64,000 nt of DNA from Sepiola atlantica (lineage: Eukaryota; Mollusca; Cephalopoda; Sepiida; Sepiolidae): NCBI GenBank assembly GCA_963556195.1, contig OY744532.1:106690583-106754582 (forward strand), read 5' to 3'. How positions within the stretch are numbered: position 1 is the first letter of the stretch; the number at the start of each line of letters is the position of its first letter. The translations under genes were made by a program, and so were the position numbers. The notes under the pieces were generated by a model. That model worked only from the letters and a program-made list of their open reading frames with translations, did no database searches and was not told the origin of the DNA. Shown here piece by piece: positions 45,794 through 56,018 of this stretch.

Positions 45794-46065
45794 TCTACAT
45801 CGAACAATATATCCTCGAAAATTAAGAAAACCAAAAGGTTATGTTTGTCGAGAAGTAATTAGAAACCAAGGCCATGCCTATAACAGGCCAAGAGATCTAA
45901 CATTTGTGAGGCTCTACTTGGAGTAAGATTTACAGTCTTCTGCAAAAATTCTCAAAGGGAATTATAACCCATCGAATTTATTTCAGCTAGGGACGTTTAT
46001 TATATCATAAATTATATTTAGATTATGATTTGTGAGTATACAATAAAAAGTCAAAATTTTATTGT
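45794..46065 (+). repeat. repeat D paralogue with a single minisatellite unit
   Basis: Aligns with 42768-43355, but the 25-bp unit is present only once (GGACGTTTATTATATCATAA). An inverted piece of the same repeat is near 46780-46870. Confidence 0.8.
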
Positions 46066-46127
46066 GAACATTATTACTTTAAAAAAAATAAAACAGTACT
46101 TCATAAAGTTTTAACTTTTTAGACCCA

Positions 46128-46655
46128 GTTTTATATATTTTGTAAAAGTTTGTTTTACATATTTTGTAAAAGCTTGTTTTATATATTTTGTAAAAGTTTT
46201 TTTATATATTTTGTAAAAGCTTGTTTTATATATTTTGTAAAAGTTTGTTTCATATATTCTGTAAAAAAATGTTTTATATATTTTGTAAAAAAATGTTTTA
46301 GATATTTTGTAAAAGTTCCTTTTATATATTTTGTAAAAAAATGTTTTATATATTTTGTAAAGGTTTGTTTTATATATTTTGTAAATGTTTGTTTTATATA
46401 TTTTGTAAAAAAATGTTTTATATATTTTGTAAAAGTTTGTTTTATATATTTTGTAAAGGTTTGTTTTATATATTTTGTAAAAAAATGTTTTATATATTTT
46501 GTAAAAGTTTGTTTTATATATTTTGTAAAGGTTTGTTTTATATATTTTGTAAAAAAATGTTTTATATATTTTGTAAAAGTTTGTTTTATATATTTTGTAA
46601 AAGTTTGTTTTATATATTTTGTAAAAAAATGCTTTATATATTTTGTAAAAGTATC
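46128..46655. repeat. 24-bp minisatellite, about 22 units, 72-bp higher-order period
   Basis: Unit TTTATATATTTTGTAAAAGT-TTGT. In the middle, three unit types (AAAGTTTG, AAGGTTTG, AAAAAATG) rotate in that order, giving a 72-bp period for about three turns (46350-46600). The Phe-Ile-Tyr-Phe-Val frame is an artefact. Confidence 0.95.
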
Positions 46656-46904
46656 ATGTCAGTCTGGTTTAAGGTTTTCTATTCATATTGATAGAAGTGT
46701 TTATTCTAGAAATGCCATTATTTTCTATTTTAGTTAAAAAGAAAACGTGTTGTTTCAGAATTTTCTTGGGACAATGATAGCGAAGGGTTAGCACCTGAAA
46801 AGATATCTGCTAACTGACTAGAAATCTTACTTTCAGTAGAGCCTTTCAGTTATATCTCTCGGCCTATTATAGGAACCTCTTCTCCAAGTGTGGGATTTGA
46901 TGAA

Positions 46905-46995
46905 AGTGTTTCTGTGGAACGAACGGGATTAGAACCTGGCACACCCAGGTCTTCAGTCCACGTCGTTAACCACTTAACCGCCGTGCCTTCCATTT
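46905..46995 (-). mobile_element. tRNA-like SINE head
   Basis: Minus strand: GGCGGTTAAGTGGTTAACGA (A box) and GCCAGGTTCTAATCCCG (B box). No hammerhead follows. A decayed tRNA gene is the alternative. Confidence 0.55.
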
Positions 46996-47099
46996 TATAG
47001 GTATGGCCTTGTTAAAAAATCCATTCACTCCTCGAATTTATAACAGAATAACGAACATACTGAAGTAACGGCAAGAAACAAGTTAACGTCGAGTAAAAT

Positions 47100-47315
47100 A
47101 AGGGTTTTGTACTGGCCGAGTCAGTCGCCTGACCCAAATCCCATAGAAAATTTGTGGAATTAATCTAAACTTAAAATTCCTTAGAGGAATTCCAAAAATG
47201 TTGGCAATCTTAAGACGCTTTGTCAAGAGGAGTGCCGTACAATCGAAGGTATTTCGCGCAATAGACTTACTTTAACTGATTCTACACGTCTGCCAGCATT
47301 CATAGCAAATAATGA
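47100..47315 (+). pseudogene. Tc1-like transposase C-terminus
   Basis: VLYWPSQSPDLNPIENLWN is the highly conserved C-terminal part of Tc1-family transposases, including the last catalytic Glu in PIENLW. QEECRTI and NDQA follow in the expected order. It has an early stop and lacks the upstream parts. Confidence 0.85.
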
Positions 47316-47599
47316 CCAAGCTATATATATAATTTTACGCTAACGCAATTTCGTGTTCGTACGATCGCCGAATTTAAATTCTACATGTTGATACAATCGG
47401 GGAGACAGAGATCAGGGAGGAAATTCTAAAGGGAAGCGGTCTGAGGAAAGAAATTTTTTCGGATATCTGAGGATATCTACAGTGATAGGGTGGGATTTTG
47501 CTGCTAGTTTATATATAGTGCATTTAGGAAGCGCTCCTTCATTTAGGAAGGCATTGCTAAACACCACAGAATTCTTCTGGTTAATTATATCTTTTTAAT

Positions 47600-47813
47600 C
47601 TGTCTGGTAATACAATGAGAACGTTAAGAAAGGTTAAGTTAGACAGAAGAATGATGGGGTATTTAACAATGTCTTCCGAAGTACTATACGGATTGCTACC
47701 TGAAACTAGAAAGATGGCTCGACGGTTTGAGAACCTCACGAGGAAAATATACAAACGCGAAAGTTCCGTGATGTTCAACGACGCTTGCTTAGATAATGAC
47801 TTGCTGCCTAAAT

Positions 47814-47815
<2 letters not shown>
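47600..47815 (+). pseudogene. Penelope-like element, N-terminal ORF fragment
   Basis: An open frame from about 47615: [40 protein letters not shown] and [20 protein letters not shown], then straight into a TA array. The end matches the minus-strand fragments at 23.8 and 50.65 kb. Four such fragments all stop at TA at the same codon region. Confidence 0.5.
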
Positions 47816-47880
<65 letters not shown>

Positions 47881-47949
47881 GTATGTATGTATGTATGTAT
47901 GTATGTATGTATGTATATATATATATGTGTATGTATATATATATATGTG

Positions 47950-48001
<52 letters not shown>

Positions 48002-48259
48002 CTGTCCAAGAATAAATAAAAAGTAGAGCACTATTGGAGAGATTAAAAATAGACATTCACATAAAAACTCAGCGCAATGCTCCGACTCTGTCGTTGAGTT
48101 CTATCGGATGTCTTTATATTTATACTCGACGCTTTCAGTGTAAATATCACTTAATTTTTCCGTTATCACGTGACAATTTACCGTGGCCTAAGGGACTAGG
48201 CGAACGCTTACAGATTCAAAGTGTCTCTGTGAACCGTGGTTCGCGCCCTGTTGCCGTTT

Positions 48260-48320
48260 TAGCTTGTTATTTTCCTGCGCTGATGAGAGGCGAAAGCTTG
48301 AAACGACGTAATGCGTAGGT
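48260..48320 (+). ncRNA. degenerate hammerhead-like motif
   Basis: CUGAUGA (48280-48286), stem II AGGC-GAAA-GCUU, GAAA (48300-48303), stem III ACG/CGU and A17 (48317). The first pair of stem I is mismatched. The core is intact, but stem I is weak. Confidence 0.5.
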
Positions 48321-48440
48321 AAATATTCAACAAATATAATTTAATATTATTAGAAGCACCTTTACATAAAATTATAAGTAGAGCACTATTTCAAAGAGTA
48401 AAAATAGACATTCACATAATACGTAGGTAAAATAGTAAAA

Positions 48441-48482
<42 letters not shown>

Positions 48483-48596
48483 TATATGTATTGGTTTCTG
48501 TAAATGTAAATCCGTAGAAACTCAAGTGTTTATAAAAAGTGCTCAATACCAAGTAGAGCTGTTTATAAGTATAAATTTTTATTTATACAAACATTA

Positions 48597-48662
48597 TCGG
48601 TTACATATGTGCATACATGTTTCGGTTGCACTCTCCCAAGAAAGTCAACCTCATCAGACCGA
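48597..48662 (-). ncRNA. type I hammerhead ribozyme fold, complete
   Basis: Minus strand: stem I UCGGU (48662-48658) with ACCGA (48601-48597), five pairs. CUGAUGA (48657-48651). Stem II GGUUG (48650-48646) with CAACC (48628-48624), G-C at 10.1/11.1, with a longer apical part. GAAA (48623-48620). Stem III ACAUGU with AUAUGU, six pairs including one G-U. U16.1 is at 48603 and A17 at 48602. All core bases are conserved. Cleavage is predicted 3' of A48602. It is the best-formed ribozyme of the window. Confidence 0.9.
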
Positions 48663-48800
48663 GTTGGCGTTAAATACAAATGAAAGAATTAAGATATCTA
48701 GAGCATTTCCTAGATGCTAGAGGGAGTCGCCTCCCTTACACTGTGGTTGCCTCCTCTATATAGGGAGCGTCTATATTTTTATTAATAAAATATAATTATC

Positions 48801-48836
48801 GACGGAAGCACGTTTCGCCGTCATCCAACTCCTCGG
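48801..48836 (-). ncRNA. hammerhead motif with U4 changed to C and GUC site
   Basis: Minus strand: CCGAGGA (CUGANGA with U4 to C), stem II GUUG-GAUGA-CGGC (G-C at 10.1/11.1, two G-U), GAAA, stem III ACG/CGU and C17 (48801), the classic GUC site. Stem I does not pair. A TA array follows directly. Confidence 0.55.
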
Positions 48837-48840
48837 CCTA

Positions 48841-48902
<62 letters not shown>

Positions 48903-48940
48903 CAAGCTTTCCTTGTAGAACAACTTTGTCAATATTGTCA

Positions 48941-49004
<64 letters not shown>

Positions 49005-49009
<5 letters not shown>

Positions 49010-49246
49010 TTTTTGAAAGCTTACCAAAGCATTCCGTTCAGGAGTCCAAACAACACCACAGAAGATATTTTGATTCACAAATCATTTATTTATCATTTTT
49101 CAACGTGTAGGTAAAAAAACTCTTAAATTTCAAAAAATCACATATAAATGCTCTGTATCCTGTAATCGAGTATCATCGAGCTTGTTTTCATTGGAAAAAA
49201 CCACGGCCTTCACTGAATAATCCTTTTTCTAAGTGAAAAATTCAAA

Positions 49247-49252
<6 letters not shown>
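49005..49252. mobile_element. 245-bp element between TA/TG and TC/TA arrays
   Basis: Begins AAGCTTACCAAAGCATTCCG and contains ATAAATGCTCTGTATCC and CGAGTATCATCGAGCTTGTT. Shorter relative of 20229-21020. Confidence 0.65.
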
Positions 49253-49319
<67 letters not shown>

Positions 49320-49321
<2 letters not shown>

Positions 49322-49536
49322 CACTAGATGAAGTAAAAGAAAAAAATAAGGTGCAAATCAAATTTTATTACAGTTCAATGTTCAGGCAAAGTACCTTAAA
49401 GACTTTAACTCATGAGTTTTTAAAGAAAATCTTTGAAAACTCATGGGTTAAGGACTTTAAGGTACTTTACCTGAACATTGAATTGTAATAAAATTTGATT
49501 TGCACCTTATTTTATTTTTTCAATTTATCTAGTGCT
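49320..49536. repeat. long palindromic element, 217 bp
   Basis: Ends AGCACTAGATGAA and TCTAGTGCT. The inner arms AAGGTGCAAATCAAATTTTA and TAAAATTTGATTTGCACCTT match almost perfectly through AAGTACCTTAAAG and AACTCATG-AGTTTT, with a short loop near 49425. A TA array lies on the left. Confidence 0.85.
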
Positions 49537-49629
49537 ATTAATGCCGTATCCAGTATATTGAGCTTCAGTTTTATCCAGATGTTCACTAATTAAAGATATT
49601 AGTTGCCTCTTATATCTTTTGTTGTATTA

Positions 49630-49713
<84 letters not shown>

Positions 49714-49719
49714 GGTGTA

Positions 49720-50060
49720 CTAAAAGCGAACTTTTAGGAAAGGTAAAACCTATTGTGAAAAGTATATAGCTCAATATCCAGGATAGAGCAGGTAGATATG
49801 AAGAAGAATGGAAAGGAATTAGAGAAGCAAAAGTCAAATCAAATTTCAATTACATTGCTCAGAGCAAGGTATATTCCGCAAAAAGGCAATTTATTCAAGT
49901 TAAATTTTCCTTTTCAAAGATCAAAATCTTATCATCAGAGGAAGTCGCTGGGATAGATAAGTTGGCAAAGGCCAAGATTTAAAATTTGAAAAAGTAAAAT
50001 AAAAGTTGTAGGGAAAGAAACACAGGGCAAAACTCTACCCGAATGCAAGCAAATGACCGA
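49720..50060 (-). mobile_element. ribozyme family H element, copy 2
   Basis: Shares ATGCAAGCAAATG, AAGTTGGCAAAGGCCAAGAT and AAATCTTATCATCAGAGGAA with 55.6-55.94 kb. The hammerhead has lost stem III (11 nt deleted after GAAA near 49915). The region 49736-49775 (CTTTTAGGAAAGGTAAAACC) is found inverted at 55.91-55.94 kb. Confidence 0.65.
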
Positions 50061-50179
50061 TTGCTAAAAATATATATACCCGTACCAAGACAGGTAAAAT
50101 TATTTCTCCGAACAGTTTTGCACCACTTTTATGTCGCCTTACGAAACCTAAAATCAGCAAAATCAGTAAAATTTACTAA

Positions 50180-50500
50180 ATTTTGATTAAAAACTGTTAC
50201 ATTATTCTAGAAAATGTCAAAAATTAAAGGCTTAAGATTAAAGAGTCTTAAGGAGAAATTGAAATTCAAGGAATCTTGCTTTATTAGCTTTATTAGCTTT
50301 ATTAGCTTTATTAGCTTCTAATGATTATGGATCAAATTTAATGCAAATCTAAATTAATTTAATTTTCAAATCGGAGGTTTTGCCCTTTTTTTGCCGCCTG
50401 AAACCCTTTACAATACCCCAAAGAAACTGAAATTTCGAGAATATGTATCAATTGACGTCTCATTTTTATTTTTAAATTTCATAAAAATCTGAGCTGTCTG
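50180..50500 (+). repeat. dispersed repeat family F, copy 4
   Basis: A short basic frame MSKIKGLRLKSLKEKLKFKE, then a 10-bp tandem (TTATTAGCTT, four copies, 50277-50317), then shared TGATTATGGATCAAATTTAA. Confidence 0.6.
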
Positions 50501-50534
50501 AATTTTCACGAAGTGCTTTAACACCTGTTTTTAC

Positions 50535-50615
<81 letters not shown>

Positions 50616-50639
50616 GTGTGTGTTTAGACAGCATATTTT

Positions 50640-50765
50640 CATTTAGGTAAACATTATTAAATTACACGGAGTGTTTTTGCTTAATAAAACTTTTTTCTTC
50701 TTTGTTTCAATTTTCCGAATTGTCCATTTAGTGTTTCGGTCAAACCCAGAAAACAGCAATTCTTC
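50640..50765 (-). pseudogene. Penelope-like N-terminal fragment
   Basis: Minus frame RNTKWTIRKIE. Aligns with 23780-23900 (CAATTTTCCGAATTGTCCAT, GTTTCGGTCAAA) and ends at a TA/TG array. Confidence 0.45.
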
Positions 50766-50862
50766 CCCCTTTGTCAGAAACATCACTCATGAAATGTGAG
50801 GACTAAAGGAAAAAACCAGACCCGTATTCACCGAAAGAAACGTTGCTAGTCTTTCTCTACTC

Positions 50863-50911
<49 letters not shown>

Positions 50912-50926
50912 TTAATTATTCCCATG

Positions 50927-51365
50927 GAAGATGTTCTACAATCTCTGAAGGAAGCAGAGAGTACTTGAAATATGGGGGTGAATTATTAAGCAAACTCAGA
51001 CCCCAAGTAAACATCGCCTGTTTTTACTAGTGAGAAATCCCTGATGAGAACTTGTGTGGGAACTGCTCGTGGGTAAATAAATAATAATCACCATCCAAAC
51101 TTCCACTAGAATGGAACGGACCCCTGAGGCGGTTTATTGTCACTCAAATTCCAGGGAAACCAACGGCCGTTATCAGCGAGAACTCAATGGGAAACGCTGT
51201 TACGAGAACGAAAAAAAAATATTTGTAACAGTGATTGAAAGAACCGGAGAGTGCTGGAAATCGGGAGAGACTTGTTGTCACTCAATATCCAGGTAACACC
51301 GACTGTTTATGCCAGTGAGCGATCACTTGTAATGACTCGCGTGAGAACTCCAAGTGAGTAAGTAA
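50927..51365 (+). mobile_element. LINE L3 3' tail, copy 5, interrupted
   Basis: A partial unit (50930-51065) follows an ATT array. A fuller two-unit tail runs 51085-51360 (ACTTCCACTAGAATGGAACG, AGCGAGAACTCAATGGGAAA, GGAGAGACTTGTTGTCACTC and GAGTAAGTAAC). Probably two insertions. Confidence 0.65.
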
Positions 51366-51461
51366 CGGTTCAGTAAAAGCTATACAAAGAAATGTATCTT
51401 ATTTATAAAGTCGCACCAAACGTAGGCGGAAGCTTCGACTATTACGTATTATTTCAAGTAA

Positions 51462-51464
<3 letters not shown>

Positions 51465-51496
<32 letters not shown>

Positions 51497-51497
51497 A
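51465..51497. repeat. (AGT)n microsatellite
   Basis: About eleven AGT units. Confidence 0.95.
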
Positions 51498-51854
51498 TTT
51501 GAAAGTTTAGCATTCATAAATTCCACAAATGGTTGCTTGTCACGTGGTCTTCCCAAAGGGTATTCTTCTGAAATGACTTACATAGTTGTGAATGTTACGC
51601 GTATGAGAACGCGTGAGTGTCTTTTACAGCGTGTGTGTCTATACTTATCTGGTTATGTATATATGTGTATGTAAGTCACATAAGACGTCACACGCATTCG
51701 GTGGCCTAGGTGACATCAAGCGCACTCGAAACGCAAGTTGGCAACCATGTTGCATATGCACATTAATAATACGCTGTGTGTATCTTTGTGTGGGTATGTG
51801 TGTGTGTCTCCGTTATGAAACTGGTCGAAAACCGTGTATATATGAGTGTTGACA

Positions 51855-51859
51855 TACGC

Positions 51860-51899
<40 letters not shown>

Positions 51900-51958
51900 A
51901 TTATGTATATTATGTATATATATATACTTTTTTATGTATATATATATACATACAAAAG

Positions 51959-51995
<37 letters not shown>

Positions 51996-52086
51996 ATATA
52001 TATATTATGTATATTATGTATATATATATATACTTTTTTATGTATATATATATACATACAAAAGTATATATATACATATATATATA

Positions 52087-52145
<59 letters not shown>
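51855..52145. repeat. TA-rich higher-order repeat
   Basis: A block of about 120 bp (TATGTATATTATGTATAT, ATACTTTTTTATGTATAT, ATACATACAAAAGTATAT) is present twice (51895-51980 and 52006-52085) inside TA arrays, ending in (TG)n. Each block holds an inverted pair AAAAGTATAT/ATATACTTTT. Confidence 0.9.
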
Positions 52146-52231
52146 TATTTATTTTTTGATTCGTTTTTTCGATTCGTCGTACGACCGATTTGGTATTGTC
52201 GTCCATGTTGTATAAAAAATCGCCATATTTT

Positions 52232-52269
52232 CGCGAACGTTTTCGACCGACGTCGGTCATCTTCAGGCG
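52232..52269 (-). ncRNA. hammerhead motif upstream of a Penelope-like frame
   Basis: Minus strand: stem I CGC (52269-52267) with GCG (52234-52232). CUGAAGA (52266-52260). Stem II GACCGACGUCGGUC, six perfect pairs, after one unpaired U. GAAA (52244-52241). Stem III is the palindrome AACGUU, C17 at 52235. Forty bases further on, a frame starts [18 protein letters not shown] and runs into (TG)n/(TA)n. Confidence 0.6.
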
Positions 52270-52302
52270 GATGAATGAGTATGCAAAATAAAAGATTGGT
52301 GA

Positions 52303-52348
<46 letters not shown>

Positions 52349-52456
52349 GAAGGATGAAAATACAAGTTGTACAGTTACAATATTTTTTAAATCACTATTA
52401 TCACGATAGAGTATTATTTAAAGATACTTCATTTATCTGTAACAAGTTTTTCAATG

Positions 52457-52520
<64 letters not shown>

Positions 52521-52529
52521 ATATATGAA

Positions 52530-53185
52530 TTAGAACAAATACATTGAAGACATTGCCAAAGCTGCTGCAAAGAAGGTGGGCTTGCTCTACCGTGCCAGTA
52601 AACGTCTATAACACCTGACAGTATTCTATATCTCTACAAAGCCACCATCTGCCAATGCATGGAGTATTGTTTTCACATCTGAGCTGGAGAATCATCCACT
52701 AGTCTCTCCCTCTTAGACAAGGTCCAAAAAAGAGTCGCGAATTTAACTTGATATATCCCTCACTGTCCACCAAGCTCGAGCCCCTTTCCCATCGCCGCTA
52801 TGTTGCATCATTGTGTTTGTTTTACAAATACTTCAATGTATTGTGCTCCGATAAACTGGCTGCTCTGGTGCCCCCTCGTCGTAAATACACTAGACCAACT
52901 CGATAATCAGCTAAATCCCATCCATTCACTGTGGAGGTCTCCAGATCCCGGAGAGCCTTCTACTCCAATAGCTTCCTTCCTTGTGTTGCAGGCCTTTGGA
53001 ACTCCCTCCCTGGTCCCTTTTTCCCAGATTGTACCGACATGCAGACGATTAAATCTAATATAAACAGACATCTCGCTTCACAGCTTCCAGCTTATGAAGA
53101 CACTTAAAACCTACATCATAATTCTCAGTAGCTCATTACGTCGACAGTGGCGACCTGCTTTGTTTGGGGTGAAATTTCTTTTGGC
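52530..53185 (+). pseudogene. CR1/Jockey-like LINE, ORF2 C-terminal domain and 3' UTR
   Basis: NKYIEDIAKAAAKKVGLLYR, ASKRL and ILYLYKATICQCMEYCFHIW open the piece. GESSTSLSLLDKVQKRV follows and, after frame breaks, KYTRPTR, FYSNSFLPCVAGLWNSLPG and FFPDCTDMQTIKSNINRH, stopping near 53080. The order (KA--KLG-LYR, LYKA-I-P-MEY--HIW, LD-VQ-R, LWNSLP) is the classical end of CR1/Jockey ORF2. Its 3' UTR has CTTTGTTTGGGGTGAA, shared with 4.25-4.62 kb. Confidence 0.85.
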
Positions 53186-53204
53186 TCGATAAATAAGATT
53201 TTTT

Positions 53205-53466
53205 ATTACGACCATTTTGTATCTATCAGGACATTCACTATTAAAATTGAGTAGGTTTGAACCTTTGCTCGTATGTTTTTTTATGCGGGTAGGTAATAAA
53301 TTTATCCGTAGAGGTTTCTATTTCTATATCTAGGAAGGGAATTTTATTATTAATATTAATTTCTTGTGTGAAATTTAATGTTGAATTATTTTTTAGTGTG
53401 TTTTTGATTAGAGTTAAATTAGATAAGTTTTCTGTAAGTAGGAGAATGTCGTCTACGTCTATGAGC
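53205..53466 (-). pseudogene. Penelope-like element reverse transcriptase fragment
   Basis: Minus strand: VDDILLLTENLSNLTLIKNT, then QEINININNKIPFLDIEIET and FKPTQF, stop, and decayed remains. The VDDI with a preceding Asp (Tyr of YxDD changed by one base) is the catalytic motif. NNKIPFLDI is the Penelope-type continuation. It is in opposite orientation to the fragment that starts next base pair. Confidence 0.8.
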
Positions 53467-53990
53467 TAAAAGAAATTATTCTACAAATAAAATATTTTAT
53501 AAAACACTTGCCGATATTAAACAGACACTAATTAACAATAACTTTCCTAACAATATAGTTGACCAACAAATAAAACGCTCCCTAACCGCCATAAATAAAA
53601 ACTCTAACAACAACAATATTATTAATAATAATATTAACTTGTTTTATTGCAACCAAATGCACCCCAACTATAAAGTCGATGAAAAAATAATTAAAAATAT
53701 TATACACACACATATATCCCCCGTAGATAATGACTTTCAAATTAGATTTATTATTTATTACAAGAAATCTAGAACCGCAAATTTATTAATAAAAAATAAC
53801 CCGGCCAACAATAGCTTACTAAAAACTAGTAATGCCATATACGTGTTTAAATGCCCTATCAGAGAATGTGTCTCTGCAAACAACACGTATATCGGCATGA
53901 CTAGAACTAGCATATCACGCCGACTAACTTGCCACCTCCCCTCAAAGTTCCATCTACCAACACTTGATAACACATAGCATCCCTGCTGGT
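53467..53990 (+). pseudogene. Penelope-like element C-terminus with GIY-YIG endonuclease
   Basis: An uninterrupted frame of about 170 codons to a stop at 53977. It starts NYSTNKIFYKTLADIKQTLI, continues FYCNQMHPNYKVDEKIIKNI and FQIRFIIYYKKSRTANLLI, then the endonuclease start NAIYVFKCPIRECVSANN, TYIGMTRTSISRRLTCHL. IYV and YIG are the GIY-YIG signature, and a Cys pair sits between them. The domain breaks off after HLP. Lengthwise, about half of the endonuclease is missing. A SINE follows. Confidence 0.85.
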
Positions 53991-54065
53991 TGCACGATTC
54001 GAACCCCAATAGAAAAGTTATATTTGACTCAGTAGTCGGAGCTCTTACGGATGTTCCCACCGCGC
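53985..54065 (-). mobile_element. tRNA-derived SINE head
   Basis: Minus strand: GTAAGAGCTCCGACTACTGA (tRNA D-arm and anticodon-arm-like) and B box GGGTTCGAATCG, then TGCAACCAGCAGGGAT. It sits on the broken end of the GIY-YIG frame. Confidence 0.6.
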
Positions 54066-54069
54066 ATTG

Positions 54070-54630
54070 CCTTAGAAATGGGAGAGTAAGTTAACGTCTT
54101 AATGGCAAATTCAGTGGCCATATAAGCAAGTCGTCAAGAGAACTCAGTCGGCATGGTATAGAGTATTGCATCAACTTACTTAAAGTGCTCAATCGAGCGA
54201 GAGCTTTGAATAATTATTTATAAATAATATTTTCAAATTAACCCATATACACATGTGTTTCTTATAGTACGAATTATGTTTATTTACTTATAGTACAAAT
54301 TATGTGTATCTACTTATGGTATAAATTATAGTTCTACAGTAATGTGTGTATAAATAAAGGAATGTATACTATAATACAGCTCTACCTGTTGTTGAGCACT
54401 ATCTTATAAGCACGGGAGTTTCATTGGGTTAACATCTAGGAAACAACAATCACACTAGTGCTGTATATCTACTTATATAAATTAGGTATGTGTATATGTT
54501 TATATATTTATGTGTATTGGATTCACTGATAAATTAATTTACCGATCATTATGAATTTTGCAACACAGTCCATAGGCGTAAAGGTGGGTATTGTAGGCTA
54601 TATTTAGTTTCATTCGAAGGGCGTTAAGAG
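54070..54630. other. unassigned AT-rich region
   Basis: A 40-bp direct repeat (TTACTTATAGTACAAATTATG) occurs near 54275-54330. No gene. Confidence 0.4.
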
Positions 54631-54639
54631 AGGATGGAA

Positions 54640-54935
54640 GTCGTTCGTAAAAAGTCAGACATCTCTGATTTTTATGAAATTGTTACAATAGGTATTAGAC
54701 ATCAATTCTCCAAATTTCAGTTTCTTTGGGGTATATTAAAGAGTTTTAGGGAGCATAATATGGGCAAAATCTCCCGTTTGAAATTTCAAATATTTCAGAT
54801 TTGCATTACATGTGATCCATAGACATTAGAAACTAATTAAGCAAAGTTAGCTGAATTTCAATTTCTTCTTAAGACCCCTTTAATTTTAGACATTTTCTAG
54901 AATACGAATCATGTAATGGATTTTGATCAAAATCT
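54640..54935 (-). repeat. dispersed repeat family F, copy 5
   Basis: Minus-strand match to 50180-50500 (AATGTAATGCAAATCTGAAA, TTTCTAATGTCTATGGATC). Confidence 0.6.
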
Positions 54936-55054
54936 AAATAAGGATTCTAGATATAAGATTTAGTTTCATTATATCTTAATTGTTTTTATCTTAAACTGAG
55001 ACATAGAAGTGGTGCAAAAGTGTTATGTTCAGGGAATTAATTTGACCCGTCCTA

Positions 55055-55180
55055 GGACGAAGAGAGAGAGAGAGAAAAAGGGAGAGAGAGAAAATTAGAG
55101 AGAGAGAGAAAGAGAGAGAGAGAAAAAGAGGGAGAGAGAAAAATAGAGAGAGAAAAAGAGAGAGAGAGACAGAGGGAGAT
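55055..55180. repeat. purine tract
   Basis: GAGAGA/GAAAAA mixture, about 125 bp. Confidence 0.93.
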
Positions 55181-55530
55181 AATTATTGCTTTCATTTTTG
55201 TAGAAAATAATCCAAAAGAGTACTCGATGTTTGAATACTAAGAGCGACATATATTGTATTATTTGTATTATTCAGACTACTGTTCGAAACATTGTAGAAA
55301 ATAACATGCAAGATGAGAACAGTAGTCCGAATAAAAAAAAATTATAAGAGTTATCAATCCTCATCTCAAAAATTCCAAAACATAATCGCGTAATATATAT
55401 TAGTAATATTATATTACAGAAGATCAGATAAAGATGGTACCTTAGGTTTCAAGCTTGGCGAGCGGACACAGGCGAAGAAACACTGGGGTTTCTTTAGTTT
55501 TAATTAGAAACCGCTCACTGGTTTTCGTAC

Positions 55531-55599
<69 letters not shown>

Positions 55600-55600
<1 letters not shown>

Positions 55601-55949
55601 GAAGGATGAAAAGGAATTAGAAAAGCAAAAGTCAAATCGTATTTCTATTCAGTTGCTCAGAGCAAGGTATATTCCGCAAAAGGCAATTTATTCAAGTCAA
55701 ATTTTTCCTTAAGCCAGGCTTTTCAAAGATCAAAATCTTATCATCAGAGGAAGTCGTTGGGATAGATAAGTTGGCAAAGGCCAAGATTTAAAATTTGAAA
55801 AAGTAAAATAAAAATTGTAGGGAAAAAACACAAGGCAAAACTCTGACCGAATGCAAGCAAATGTCCGATTGCAAAAAAGTCTTGGATATTGAGCTGTATA
55901 CTTTTCACAATAGGTTTTACCTTTCCTAAAAGTTCGCTTTCAGTTCACC

Positions 55950-55952
<3 letters not shown>
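55600..55952 (-). mobile_element. ribozyme family H element, copy 3, between two TA arrays
   Basis: A 350-bp unit exactly between TA arrays (55540-55597 and 55954-56014). It matches 49.72-50.06 kb over most of its length and holds the intact-looking hammerhead at 55705-55752. It has no frame, and its size fits a small ribozyme-bearing retroelement. Confidence 0.7.
55705..55752 (-). ncRNA. type I hammerhead ribozyme fold (family H)
   Basis: Minus strand: stem I UUCCU (55752-55748) with AGGAA (55709-55705), five pairs. CUGAUGA (55747-55741). Stem II AAGAU-UUUG-AUCUU after an unpaired U/U at 10.1/11.1. GAAA (55724-55721). Stem III AAGC-CUG-GCUU. U16.1 at 55711 and A17 at 55710. Core bases are all conserved. 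The U/U at 10.1/11.1 in place of G-C may lower activity. Confidence 0.75.

Positions 55953-56018
<66 letters not shown>

Noticed and set aside
46150..46737. 195-codon Phe/Tyr/Cys-rich frame
   Set aside because: Read-through of a 24-bp A/T-rich minisatellite.
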